Part shown: piece by piece, positions 1 to 7,162 of the stretch | Layout: every line of letters starts with the position of its first letter | Numbering within the stretch: position 1 is the first letter of the stretch | Source: Akkermansiaceae bacterium | GTDB taxonomy: Bacteria > Verrucomicrobiota > Verrucomicrobiia > Verrucomicrobiales > Akkermansiaceae | Reading direction: 5' to 3' | Length of the DNA stretch: 7,329 nucleotides | Assembly: GCA_025457805.1 (NCBI GenBank) | Contig: JALOTR010000122.1 | Location: forward strand, 1-7,329 | The notes under the pieces: generated by a model | Told to the model about the DNA's origin: nothing | The model's database searches: none | Seen by the model: the letters and a program-made list of their open reading frames with translations, nothing else | Position numbers and translations under genes: made by a program

Positions 1-1077
1 TCCAACGTGGCCGATCAATTGATCCTCAACGGCGGCACGCTTGCCGCGAGCTCCAGTTTCACCATAGGAGGCACCCGTGGCACCCAGTTGGGCGCTGGCG
101 GCGGCACCATCCAGACCGCTTCCGGCACCACCCTCACCATGTGGTCGCCCATATCCGGCTCCGGTTCCCTCACCAAGACTGGTTCAGGCACCCTTCTACT
201 CAATTCCTATAACTCCTTCAGCGGCGGCCTGACCATCAGCGAAGGCAGCGTCACCACTTCCGCCACCGCCAACCGCTTCAACCCGGGCAACTCGATCTCC
301 GTGGCAAACGGCGCTTCATTGGAAATCAATGCGAGCCAATCCATCGGTTCGCTCGCGGGAGCGGGCAGCGTGGCACTCACCACCGGCAACCTCAGCATCG
401 GCGGCAGTTCCAGCACCACCTTTTCCGGAGATATATCGGGAAATGGCGGCCTCATCAAAAGTGGCAACGGCACACTCACACTAACCGGCATCAATGATTA
501 CTCGGGAGCCACCAGCGTGACCGCAGGCCAACTGGTCGTCGGCCTCGGCGCTAACGGCAGCGCAATGGACAGCAGCTTCACGGTAAGTGGCACCGGAACC
601 CTCTCCGGTTCAGGCAGCATCGGCGCGCTCACAGTCAGCACAGGCGGCACCGTGTCCCCCGGCAACAGCCCCGGCATCCTTTCCAGTGGCGATTTCTCCC
701 TGAGCGGCGGGACGCTTCTTGCCGAAATCAACGGCACCGCCGCAGGAACCGCCTACGATCAATTGAACGTCAGCGGAACCGTTTCCCTCGCAGGCATCCT
801 CAGCTTGTCCCTCGGATTCGTTCCTACTGAAAATGATATCTTCTTCCTCATTCTCAACGACGGCACGGATGCCATCACCGGCACATTCTCCGGCCTCGCG
901 GAAGGCTCATTGTTCGCATCGGGAGGATCCACCTTCCGCATCACTTACGAAGCGGATTCGGCTTCCGCGGGATTCACCAGCGGCAACGACGTCGCGATCA
1001 TGGCAGTCCCCGAACCCACGGCTCCACTTCTCTGCGGGCTTGGTGCCTTCGCTTTCCTTCGCCGTCGCCGGAGCTAA
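1..1077 (+). CDS. PEP-CTERM surface protein with autotransporter-associated beta-strand repeats (5' partial)
   Basis: The frame is open from base 1 (TCC AAC GTG GCC), so the GTG at 7 is probably internal and the protein begins upstream. Numbering from that GTG, the visible 356 residues are Gly/Ser/Thr-rich and low in charge. Two units match the autotransporter-associated beta-strand repeat pattern: about 49-81 (GSGSLTKTGSGTLLL..) and about 143-177 (GNGGLIKSGNGTLTLTG..). Each gives a strand, turn, and a YSG or FSG step, expected to build a right-handed beta-helix. Residues 195-330 form a further repeat-like region (GTVSPGNSPGIL). The C-terminus is a PEP-CTERM sorting signal: VPEP at 334-337, a short hydrophobic stretch at 339-350, then RRRRS. 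In PEP-CTERM families this tail is removed by an exosortase during export to the envelope or exopolysaccharide. No autotransporter barrel is present despite the repeat name. The partner or ligand is unknown. A pseudopilin follows 72 bp downstream on the same strand. Confidence 0.88.
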   Translation, partial: SNVADQLILNGGTLAASSSFTIGGTRGTQLGAGGGTIQTASGTTLTMWSPISGSGSLTKTGSGTLLLNSYNSFSGGLTISEGSVTTSATANRFNPGNSISVANGASLEINASQSIGSLAGAGSVALTTGNLSIGGSSSTTFSGDISGNGGLIKSGNGTLTLTGINDYSGATSVTAGQLVVGLGANGSAMDSSFTVSGTGTLSGSGSIGALTVSTGGTVSPGNSPGILSSGDFSLSGGTLLAEINGTAAGTAYDQLNVSGTVSLAGILSLSLGFVPTENDIFFLILNDGTDAITGTFSGLAEGSLFASGGSTFRITYEADSASAGFTSGNDVAIMAVPEPTAPLLCGLGAFAFLRRRRS

Positions 1078-1149
1078 TCACCGGATTTTCTGGCCCGCCA
1101 TCTGCTATAAGTTCGTTTGCAATTAGGTTTTTTGTTAGATTGACGAGTT
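1078..1149 (+). promoter_or_regulatory. Short AT-richer gap before the pseudopilin, possible promoter
   Basis: This 72-bp gap is markedly more AT-rich than the flanking genes and is the only place where a promoter for the pseudopilin could lie. TGCTATAAG at 1102-1110 resembles an extended -10 element, but no convincing -35 lies upstream. No strong hairpin plus T-run is visible, so I cannot call a terminator for the surface-protein gene. Just before the ATG there is only a weak GAG (1145-1147), too close to be a normal Shine-Dalgarno. This is a suggestion from composition and one motif only. Confidence 0.2.
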
Positions 1150-1878
1150 ATGAAAATTTCCAGTGATGTTTGTTCAAGCCGCCGCAGCGGATTCACCCTG
1201 GTGGAATTGTTGGTGGTGATCGCCATATCCGGAGTGCTTGCCGTCGTGGCATTTTACTTCGCACGCAGCGGGCTCAACAAAGCCGCCGCCTCCAAGTCCC
1301 TCTCCAACATTCGCCAATCCGGAGTGATCCTACTCACCCACTCACAGGACATGAATGGAAAACTCCAATATTTCGGTGGTGGTGGATCGGCCGGGTTCGA
1401 TGTGCGGGTTTACAACATCGTCCGCAACACGCTCGGCCTCAACATCAGCGGTGGCACCGGCAACAAAGGGGAACTGTGCGAAATCATGCACTGGAGTCCG
1501 ACCAAGCTGAAACCAGTCAACTATCACTGGAACTGCTTCGCCGTGAATTTCACCAACGTCCCCGACTTCAACGTGGCATGGGTGAATGAAAATCTCACAT
1601 CCCCCACAGCCTACAGCGTCCGCACCCTTATCCCATCCGTGGTCACACGCCCGGAAGCTTATCCCCTGCTCATCACCTCATCCACCAGCACAGGCGATGA
1701 AATTTTCCGCATCCTCGAATCCAATGGCGACCTCGTCGGTCTCCGCAGTTCCGGCAAGGCCCTGGCCTCGATGCTTGATGGCTCGGCCCGCGAAATGGAT
1801 CCCACGGATTTGAAGAAGGCTGGTTTCAGCCGCGCCTATGACAACAGCAAGACTCCGCCCAGGCTGCGCACCTTGTAA
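1150..1878 (+). CDS. Type II secretion-type pseudopilin (prepilin-type N-terminal cleavage/methylation protein)
   Basis: This 242-aa protein begins with a class III signal peptide. A short basic leader (RRSG, residues 11-14) is followed by FTLVELLVVIAISGVLAVVA. Prepilin peptidase would cut between G14 and F15, methylate the new N-terminal Phe, and leave the conserved Glu at mature position 5 (E19). The hydrophobic segment to about residue 37 is the membrane-anchoring, filament-forming helix. A soluble domain follows (about 45-242) with Gly-rich loops and, near the end, ASMLDGSAREM, which resembles the '(D/H)G..' segment seen near the C-terminus of many pseudopilin-like proteins of Planctomycetes and Verrucomicrobia. 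Such proteins exist in many copies per genome in this phylum, often without adjacent gsp/pil genes, as here. They are thought to build pseudopili or act as envelope proteins, and the exact role is unknown. The ATG at 1150 is the only start giving a correct leader. The gene converges on panB with a 6-bp gap. Confidence 0.9.
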   Translation: MKISSDVCSSRRSGFTLVELLVVIAISGVLAVVAFYFARSGLNKAAASKSLSNIRQSGVILLTHSQDMNGKLQYFGGGGSAGFDVRVYNIVRNTLGLNISGGTGNKGELCEIMHWSPTKLKPVNYHWNCFAVNFTNVPDFNVAWVNENLTSPTAYSVRTLIPSVVTRPEAYPLLITSSTSTGDEIFRILESNGDLVGLRSSGKALASMLDGSAREMDPTDLKKAGFSRAYDNSKTPPRLRTL

Positions 1879-1884
1879 GAGATG

Positions 1885-2688
1885 TTATCCATTCCCCACG
1901 CGGGAGATATAACGATGGGCCGCCCCGCGGATGGTCTCCGCAAGATCGGCCTCCGGTTTTGCAAAAGGTGGAACAAACCACGGATAAGAACCTAACAGAT
2001 CCGTCACCACCGCGATCTCACCGTCGCAAGTGTGCTCGCCACAACCGATGCCGATCGTTGGAACCGCGAGCGATTCGGAAAGCAACTTGGCGGTCGCTGG
2101 GACGATCGATTCAAACACAATTGCCGATACCCCCGCATCGATGAGCGCCTCCGCCCCTTCGCGGATCGCATCGGCCTGCTCGGGAGTCTTGCCTTTTTTG
2201 CGATAGCCACCTTCTTCCAGAACCCGCTGCGGGAGCATGCCCAGATGACCGATGACCGGAATGCCCGCCGCCGTGATCGTTCTCACCTTTTCCGCCTGGC
2301 GGATCCCGCCTTCGAGCTTCACCGCCTCCGCACCCGCCTCCACGAGGCGCTGCGCCGTCCTCAGTGCGTCTTCCGGCGTGTCGTAGGTATGAATCGGCAA
2401 ATCGCCCACCACCAGCGCCTGCGGCTTCGCACGGGCCACCGCGGCCACGTGGTGCAGCATGTGGTCGAGCGTGACATGCGTCGTGTCCGGAAATCCCAGC
2501 ACCACCATGCCCAGCGAGTCGCCCACCAGCAGCAGATCCACCCCGCATTCATCCAGCAGCCGCGCGGTCGGGTAATCGTAAGTGGTCAGCGCGGCAATCG
2601 GGCGGCCTCCCTTTCGGAGTCGCAGGGAATCGGCTTTTTCGGAGGCGGTCACGGAGGGCTTGGCGAAAAGAACAGGGCTGGAAACCAA
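1885..2688 (-). CDS. panB: 3-methyl-2-oxobutanoate hydroxymethyltransferase (ketopantoate hydroxymethyltransferase)
   Basis: PanB transfers a hydroxymethyl group from 5,10-methylene-tetrahydrofolate to 2-oxoisovalerate, the first committed step of pantothenate and hence CoA synthesis, in the cytoplasm as a decameric TIM-barrel enzyme. Family motifs are intact: LTTYDY (34-39), LVGDSLGM (54-61), GDLP (95-98), KLEGG (124-128), GHLGMLPQ (147-154), FES (192-194) and PTIGIGCG (210-217). The Mg ligands appear as D57, D96 and E126, and the catalytic acid as E193. All four are offset by exactly 12 from the E. coli D45, D84, E114 and E181. The longest frame (267 aa) starts at a TTG (2688-2686) inside the U-tract of the tRNA-Glu terminator. 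The constant 12-residue offset makes the GTG at 2652-2650 (255 aa, beginning VTASEK) the more likely start. Neither has a good Shine-Dalgarno. panC and panD are not adjacent. Confidence 0.95.
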   Translation of the reverse strand: MVSSPVLFAKPSVTASEKADSLRLRKGGRPIAALTTYDYPTARLLDECGVDLLLVGDSLGMVVLGFPDTTHVTLDHMLHHVAAVARAKPQALVVGDLPIHTYDTPEDALRTAQRLVEAGAEAVKLEGGIRQAEKVRTITAAGIPVIGHLGMLPQRVLEEGGYRKKGKTPEQADAIREGAEALIDAGVSAIVFESIVPATAKLLSESLAVPTIGIGCGEHTCDGEIAVVTDLLGSYPWFVPPFAKPEADLAETIRGAAHRYISRVGNG

Positions 2689-2713
2689 AAAGCCCCCGCT
2701 TGGGGCGGAGGCT
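2687..2713 (-). terminator. Intrinsic terminator of tRNA-Glu
   Basis: Read on the minus strand, AGCCTCCGCCCCAAGCGGGG followed by GCT forms a stem-loop at 2713-2691. It has nine pairs including one G-T, one mismatch and a 3-nt loop. A run of Ts ending at 2687 follows immediately. It starts 10 bp after the CCA end of tRNA-Glu, as expected for that gene's terminator. A second T-run (2720-2715 on the minus strand) precedes the stem, so the hairpin is flanked by A/T runs on both sides. The following panB frame has no separate promoter space between the terminator and its TTG start. Confidence 0.8.
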
Positions 2714-2723
2714 GAAAAAACAA

Positions 2724-2798
2724 TGGCGACCCGTAAGGGAGTCGAACCCTTCTTGCCAGGATGAAAACCTGGAGTCCTAACCGATAGACGAACGGGTC
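2724..2798 (-). tRNA. tRNA-Glu (anticodon TTC)
   Basis: The minus strand folds into a full cloverleaf of 75 nt including an encoded CCA. The acceptor stem GACCCGT pairs with ACGGGTC, followed by discriminator G and CCA (2726-2724). The D arm is GTCT ATCGGTTA GGAC. The anticodon stem is CCAGG/CCTGG around loop TTTTCAT, placing anticodon TTC at 2765-2763. A 4-nt variable loop CAAG follows, as in other bacterial tRNA-Glu. The T arm is AAGGG TTCGACT CCCTT. All stems are intact. It charges with glutamate, decodes GAA/GAG, and may also feed tetrapyrrole synthesis through glutamyl-tRNA reductase where that route is used. No further tRNA is seen nearby. Confidence 0.98.
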
Positions 2799-2819
2799 GT
2801 TTGTCGCGGTGCGGGCGGA

Positions 2820-2848
2820 AAAGAACTCCACCGCTGCGGGGTTGGCAA
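2820..2848 (-). promoter_or_regulatory. Candidate promoter of tRNA-Glu
   Basis: On the minus strand TTGCCA (2848-2843) is separated by 17 bp from TTCTTT (2825-2820), about 21 nt upstream of the tRNA 5' end. The -35 is good and the -10 is poor. Spacing and position fit a sigma-70-type promoter with a short leader, but this is a pattern match only. Confidence 0.3.
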
Positions 2849-2930
2849 GGTTTTTTTCAATCAAATCCGCATCGATTTTCCGACATGCCCCGAATGAGCG
2901 GATTTCACGGGATTTCGCTGCAATGGCGGC

Positions 2931-2958
2931 TTGTCATCAGGGTGCGGATTCCTAGTCT
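2931..2958 (+). promoter_or_regulatory. Candidate promoter of transketolase
   Basis: TTGTCA (2931-2936, five of six matches to TTGACA) and TAGTCT (2953-2958) are separated by 16 bp and lie about 50 nt upstream of the tkt ATG. The TTG of this -35 is also the first possible start of the extended transketolase frame, which argues that the extension is leader rather than coding. Transcription would begin near 2965. This is inferred from the motif alone. Confidence 0.4.
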
Positions 2959-3005
2959 GTCCGCGCCTCCGCGGTTCCAAACCATCCCCGGGGCTTCACA
3001 CTCCC

Positions 3006-4982
<1,977 letters not shown>

Positions 4983-5030
4983 CTGGAGCGCGAATTTTTA
5001 CACTTCGTAGCCTTGGCGAAGAATGGGCAT

Positions 5031-5100
5031 TCCGCCAGGCAAGGATGGACATGCCTCCGCCAGGCAGGGATGGACATGCCTCCGCCAGGCAGGGATGGAC
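5031..5100 (+). repeat. 25-bp tandem repeat with inner hairpin GCCTCCGCCAGGC
   Basis: Units with a 25-bp period begin at 5045 and 5070 (two complete, identical units starting ATGGACATGCC and ending CAGGCAGGG). A partial unit precedes them (5031-5044, TCCGCCAGGCAAGG) and the start of another follows (5095-5100). Each contains GCCT-CCGCC-AGGC, a small stem-loop. A diverged single copy of the same core lies at 5273-5300. The tandem forms the left edge of the larger composite repeat. Confidence 0.9.
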
Positions 5101-5101
5101 C

Positions 5102-5249
5102 TCCGGGCCGTCCGGCGCGTGGAGAGTGAATGAAAAGCGAATGTGGGGTCGTCTCGGCCTTCATTCGCTCAACATTCTCCCCTCACGCACAGGACCGCCC
5201 GGCCGTCTTCGCTGGGGCTACGCCGGGCCATGGAGGATCGGTCCCTACC
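5102..5249 (+). repeat. Composite palindromic repeat, copy 1
   Basis: This 148-bp unit is repeated at 5356-5504 with one small length difference (AAA versus TTCG near 5134 and 5388) and few substitutions. It holds two successive stem-loops. Stem 1: outer arms 5117-5132 and 5173-5188 (GCGTGGAGAGTGAATG against CATTCTCCCCTCACGC, imperfect) enclose perfect inner arms AGCGAATG (5136-5143) and CATTCGCT (5162-5169). Stem 2: GGACCG (5192-5197) with CGGTCC (5239-5244) encloses CCCGGC (5198-5203) with GCCGGG (5222-5227). No transposase is present. A REP/MITE-like non-coding element is the best description. Confidence 0.9.
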
Positions 5250-5355
5250 CAAAATTGGACCGCGGAATTCATTCCGCCAGGCAGGGATGGAGTTGCCTCC
5301 GGCCATGCGGGGTGCGCTTTGCGGTTTCTCAGTGCCGCTACAGCGGCCCTGGCAT

Positions 5356-5504
5356 TCCGGGCCGTCCGGCGCGTGGGGAGTGAATGATTCGGCGAATGTG
5401 GGGACGTTCCGGCCTTCATTCGCTCAACATTCTCCCCTCACGCACAGGGCCGCCCGGCCGTCTTCGCTGAGGCTACGCCGGGCCATGGAGGATCGGTCCC
5501 TACC
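5356..5504 (+). repeat. Composite palindromic repeat, copy 2
   Basis: This second near-identical copy lies 254-255 bp downstream of copy 1. Stem 1 outer arms are 5371-5386 and 5428-5443, and here G replaces A at the seventh position and pairs better than in copy 1. Inner arms are 5392-5398 (GCGAATG) and 5417-5423 (CATTCGC). Stem 2 outer arms are 5447-5452 (GGGCCG) and 5494-5499 (CGGTCC). The A-to-G change at 5449 leaves a G-U pair in a plus-strand transcript, so the stem is kept. The conservation of arms against changes elsewhere suggests structure matters, though two copies are little evidence. Confidence 0.9.
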
Positions 5505-5516
5505 TTCTTTCTCACT

Positions 5517-5583
5517 TCACGCACAGGACCGCCCGGCCGTCTTCGCTGGGGCTACACCGGGCCGTGGAGGATCGGTCCCTGCC
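5517..5583 (+). repeat. Composite repeat, copy 3 (truncated, stem 2 only)
   Basis: This 67-bp unit matches 5183-5249 and 5438-5504. It keeps only the second stem-loop: GGACCG (5526-5531) with CGGTCC (5573-5578), and inner CCCGG (5532-5536) with CCGGG (5557-5561). It shows that the second stem-loop can be copied without the first, so the composite is probably two joined modules. Copy 3 begins only 12 bp after copy 2 ends. Confidence 0.9.
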
Positions 5584-5606
5584 ATTTCTCTGCACCGATT
5601 CTTCAA

Positions 5607-5633
5607 TCCGTGTATTCCGTGTCATCCGTGGTT
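5607..5633. repeat. Three 9-bp direct repeats (TCCGTGnnn)
   Basis: TCCGTGTAT, TCCGTGTCA and TCCGTGGTT follow each other without gaps at 5607, 5616 and 5625. Similar CCGTG-TCATCCGTGG strings are, as far as I recall, common in intergenic DNA of several environmental phyla, with no known function. The second unit contains the stop codon (5624-5622, minus strand) of the neighbouring membrane-protein gene, and the third lies within its last codons. Confidence 0.85.
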
Positions 5634-6209
5634 CTCCATCCCCCCGAGCCTCCGCCGCTGCGCGAGGATCATCCCCAGCGCGCCCACCAGCCCGATCAAA
5701 GCCCCCACATAACCCGCGAGGTGAATGTAAGCCACACGCACGAACGCCGGCACATCCTCCACCCCCAGCGGATCACAAAACTCCTGCCACGCCACATCCT
5801 CCGCAGGACGATGAAGCCCGATCCCATTCCCGATCCAGGCCGCCACAAAGGCACAAACCAGAATCAAAAGAATTCCCGCCAAACACCGCTTGATGGCCAG
5901 CTCCCGCGACCATGCCGGCACCGCAATCCGTGCCAAGAACCAAGCTGAAAAAAATCCCACCCACCACGTCGCCAGAAACCCAATCTCCGCGACAAACACC
6001 CGAGGGTGCAGCCCGAAGTCTGCGTAACGGAACTGATCAAACTTCAGCCGGGTAAAATATTCCTCCGAAATCGTATAGGTGATCTGATCATGGATCACAC
6101 CATAGATCCCGGCAATCCCCGCGCCCAGACAGGCGATCGCCAACATCCGCGGAAGCATCCGGAACGGCACACTCGGCACCAGCCAACGTTTTGCAAATTC
6201 CTTGATCAT
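5622..6209 (-). CDS. Uncharacterised four-helix integral membrane protein
   Basis: I do not recognise a named family. The 195-aa product has a basic N-terminus (KEFAKRW) and four likely membrane helices: about 22-40, 76-97, 108-131 and 161-184. It ends in a basic AQRRR (183-187), so the positive-inside rule puts both ends in the cytoplasm. The loop after helix 1 (41-75) contains the aromatic, charged motif DQITYTISEEYFTRLKFDQF, which looks like a conserved signature rather than random linker. The loop between helices 3 and 4 has EDVAWQEFCDPLGVEDVP. I have an unverified impression of similar YFT-x-KF proteins in Planctomycetes and Verrucomicrobia. The ATG at 6209 has no clear Shine-Dalgarno. 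It lies 20 bp after the stop of the preceding gene, which suggests co-transcription. The last residues (GGMENHG) come from DNA overlapping the 9-bp repeats, so the C-terminus may have been remodelled. Confidence 0.8.
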   Translation of the reverse strand: MIKEFAKRWLVPSVPFRMLPRMLAIACLGAGIAGIYGVIHDQITYTISEEYFTRLKFDQFRYADFGLHPRVFVAEIGFLATWWVGFFSAWFLARIAVPAWSRELAIKRCLAGILLILVCAFVAAWIGNGIGLHRPAEDVAWQEFCDPLGVEDVPAFVRVAYIHLAGYVGALIGLVGALGMILAQRRRLGGMENHG

Positions 6210-6229
6210 CCGTTACAGTTTAACGCTTC

Positions 6230-6565
6230 TCAAATCTCCTTCATCACCAGAACCCGATTTCGCACTTCCTCGCTGAACCCACTCAAATCCCCTTCCAGGA
6301 GTATCCCGTTGCGGAACATCACCTGCATGAAAAACACCATCTTCGATCGGGTATGGCCATTGAGACATGATTCCAAAACACGAGCAGTCTCATCCATCCG
6401 CTCCTTGGCCTCCCAAAAACATTCCGTCGGCGTCGGCTTTCCGTTGTTGAGAATTTCTAACAACTCGGAATTCCGCTCTACAAGGTAACGCTCCCTCAGC
6501 TCCGGAACGAGAGCCCGGAACCTCTTCCAATCCGATTCTTGAAATGCATCGTTCATTTTGGTCAT
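6230..6565 (-). CDS. Uncharacterised small soluble protein with a GHTRSKM motif
   Basis: No function can be assigned. From the ATG at 6565 the product is 111 aa, highly charged and predicted all-helical, with no signal peptide or membrane segment. Landmarks are ELRERYLVERNSELLEIL (22-39), the turn PTPTECFWEAKERMDETA (44-61), ESCLNGHTRSKM (65-76), and a C-terminal GDLSGFSEEVRNRV (92-105). The alternation of helix and short polar turns reads like a true conserved fold. The frame extends to a GTG at 6574. ATG starts at 6565 and 6556 are both better, and GGTGG upstream (6570-6566) suits the 6556 ATG (MNDAFQES) with 9-nt spacing. The gene is second to last in a minus-strand series, 20 bp before the four-helix membrane protein, and could act with it, but that is guesswork. 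Confidence 0.72.
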   Translation of the reverse strand: MTKMNDAFQESDWKRFRALVPELRERYLVERNSELLEILNNGKPTPTECFWEAKERMDETARVLESCLNGHTRSKMVFFMQVMFRNGILLEGDLSGFSEEVRNRVLVMKEI

Positions 6566-6601
6566 CCACCCCACCGAAGAGAACCACTCCCTCCAGCCCC
6601 T

Positions 6602-6775
6602 TCATGCTACGGAAACGCTCCCGCCATCTTCAATCCAAAAACCCTCCCTTCCCGACGCCGGGCCCGCAAAAACCCTCTTCACACCATACTCCGCCAACCC
6701 TTCAATCGTCTGGAAGAACAACCGCCACATCCAAAAACATTCAACCCACCCCAAGGCCACCCACACCGGAGAATA
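6602..6775 (-). pseudogene. Possible out-of-frame 3' end of the upstream membrane-protein gene
   Basis: Directly after the membrane ORF loses its frame, the neighbouring frame reads SPVWVALGWVECFWMWRLFF, then QTIEGLAEYGVKRVFAGP, to a TGA at 6604-6602. It is rich in aromatic residues, resembles another membrane helix plus a cytoplasmic tail, and is rich in codons ending in G or C. The only starts in this frame are TTG codons (the longest at 6802) lying inside the upstream gene. One extra base near 6766-6780 relative to an ancestor would join it to the 121-aa protein, giving about 167 aa. It could be a real mutation, a sequencing error, or chance. Its end lies only 37 bp before the ATG of the next gene, the spacing expected of an operon. 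Confidence 0.4.
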
Positions 6776-7106
6776 TGAAAGCAATGCCCTTGTAGATCCC
6801 AAAGATCAGTGACGGTGATATGAATGAGTAAAATCCTATTCTAAGGTAGGGCTCGGGCACGATGAATCGAAGCGTGATGAGGAATGGGAGACTCCAGACG
6901 AGATTGGTGGTCAGGGCCACCATTTCGCTGTGAGCCATACCCCGAATTCCGAAGGCGTAAAGAAACGAAAAGGATCCAAGAATGAAGGAAATGGACGAGC
7001 ATATCAGCGAAAGAAGAATCATCTTCAGGGACGAAGAGAGCCGCTTGGGTGGGTCCAGGCTCTCCCAGGGCTTCAGTGCGGTGCTGACCTCTTCACGCTG
7101 GATCAT
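6741..7106 (-). CDS. Uncharacterised small integral membrane protein (possibly frameshifted)
   Basis: I do not recognise the family. This 121-aa ORF starts at ATG 7106 with a soluble, charged N-terminus (MIQREEVSTALKPWESLDPP) and then has three likely membrane helices at about 29-53, 62-83 and 88-113. Positive residues (KR, K28) before helix 1 suggest a cytoplasmic N-terminus. The final GVGGLGVG is not membrane-like and probably marks a lost frame: the next frame carries on with hydrophobic, well-biased codons (see 6602-6775). Two sampled 60-bp stretches (6781-6840 and 6961-7020) are each 40% GC, clearly below the GC-rich transketolase, which may point to different origin. No clear Shine-Dalgarno precedes the ATG. 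Its start overlaps by ATGA the stop of an upstream frame. Confidence 0.62.
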   Translation of the reverse strand: MIQREEVSTALKPWESLDPPKRLSSSLKMILLSLICSSISFILGSFSFLYAFGIRGMAHSEMVALTTNLVWSLPFLITLRFIVPEPYLRIGFYSFISPSLIFGIYKGIAFIFSGVGGLGVG

Positions 7107-7162
7107 TGACGTGGATTGCTGCCTTTGAATAACTCATCCAAGGCGAGGAGGGAAGACCGAAA

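Larger units (their letters stand above)
4983..5621. other. Gene-free interval built mainly of repeats
   Basis: This 639-bp stretch separates the converging tkt (+) and 195-aa membrane-protein gene (-). I see no convincing gene: the open frames running through it translate the same repeat two or three times and have no family features. A small hairpin, CTTCG (5003-5007) with CGAAG (5017-5021), follows tkt but lacks a T-run. The rest is the repeat series described separately, including a perfect 6-bp hairpin GCCGCT-AC-AGCGGC at 5334-5347 in the spacer between the two long copies. Confidence 0.85.

Noticed and set aside
2032..2715. A 227-codon plus-strand frame opposite panB
   Set aside because: It is rich in Arg and His, has no motif, and lies antisense to an unmistakable PanB.
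2799..3005. Riboswitch or leader RNA upstream of tkt
   Set aside because: Only short, weak inverted repeats are visible, with no known riboswitch core and no attenuator hairpin.
5028..5583. CRISPR array
   Set aside because: Repeat units differ in length (25, 67, 148 bp), spacers are not regular, and no cas gene is present.
5143..5712. A 189-codon plus-strand frame with repeated peptides such as SFAQHSPLTHR and MEDRSLP
   Set aside because: The peptides are simply the DNA repeats translated in each copy. The frame runs on into the antisense of the membrane-protein gene, and composition is unlike the true genes.
6539..6812. Several plus-strand frames of 79-84 codons
   Set aside because: They are Pro/His/Ser-rich antisense readings of the minus-strand genes and have no family features.
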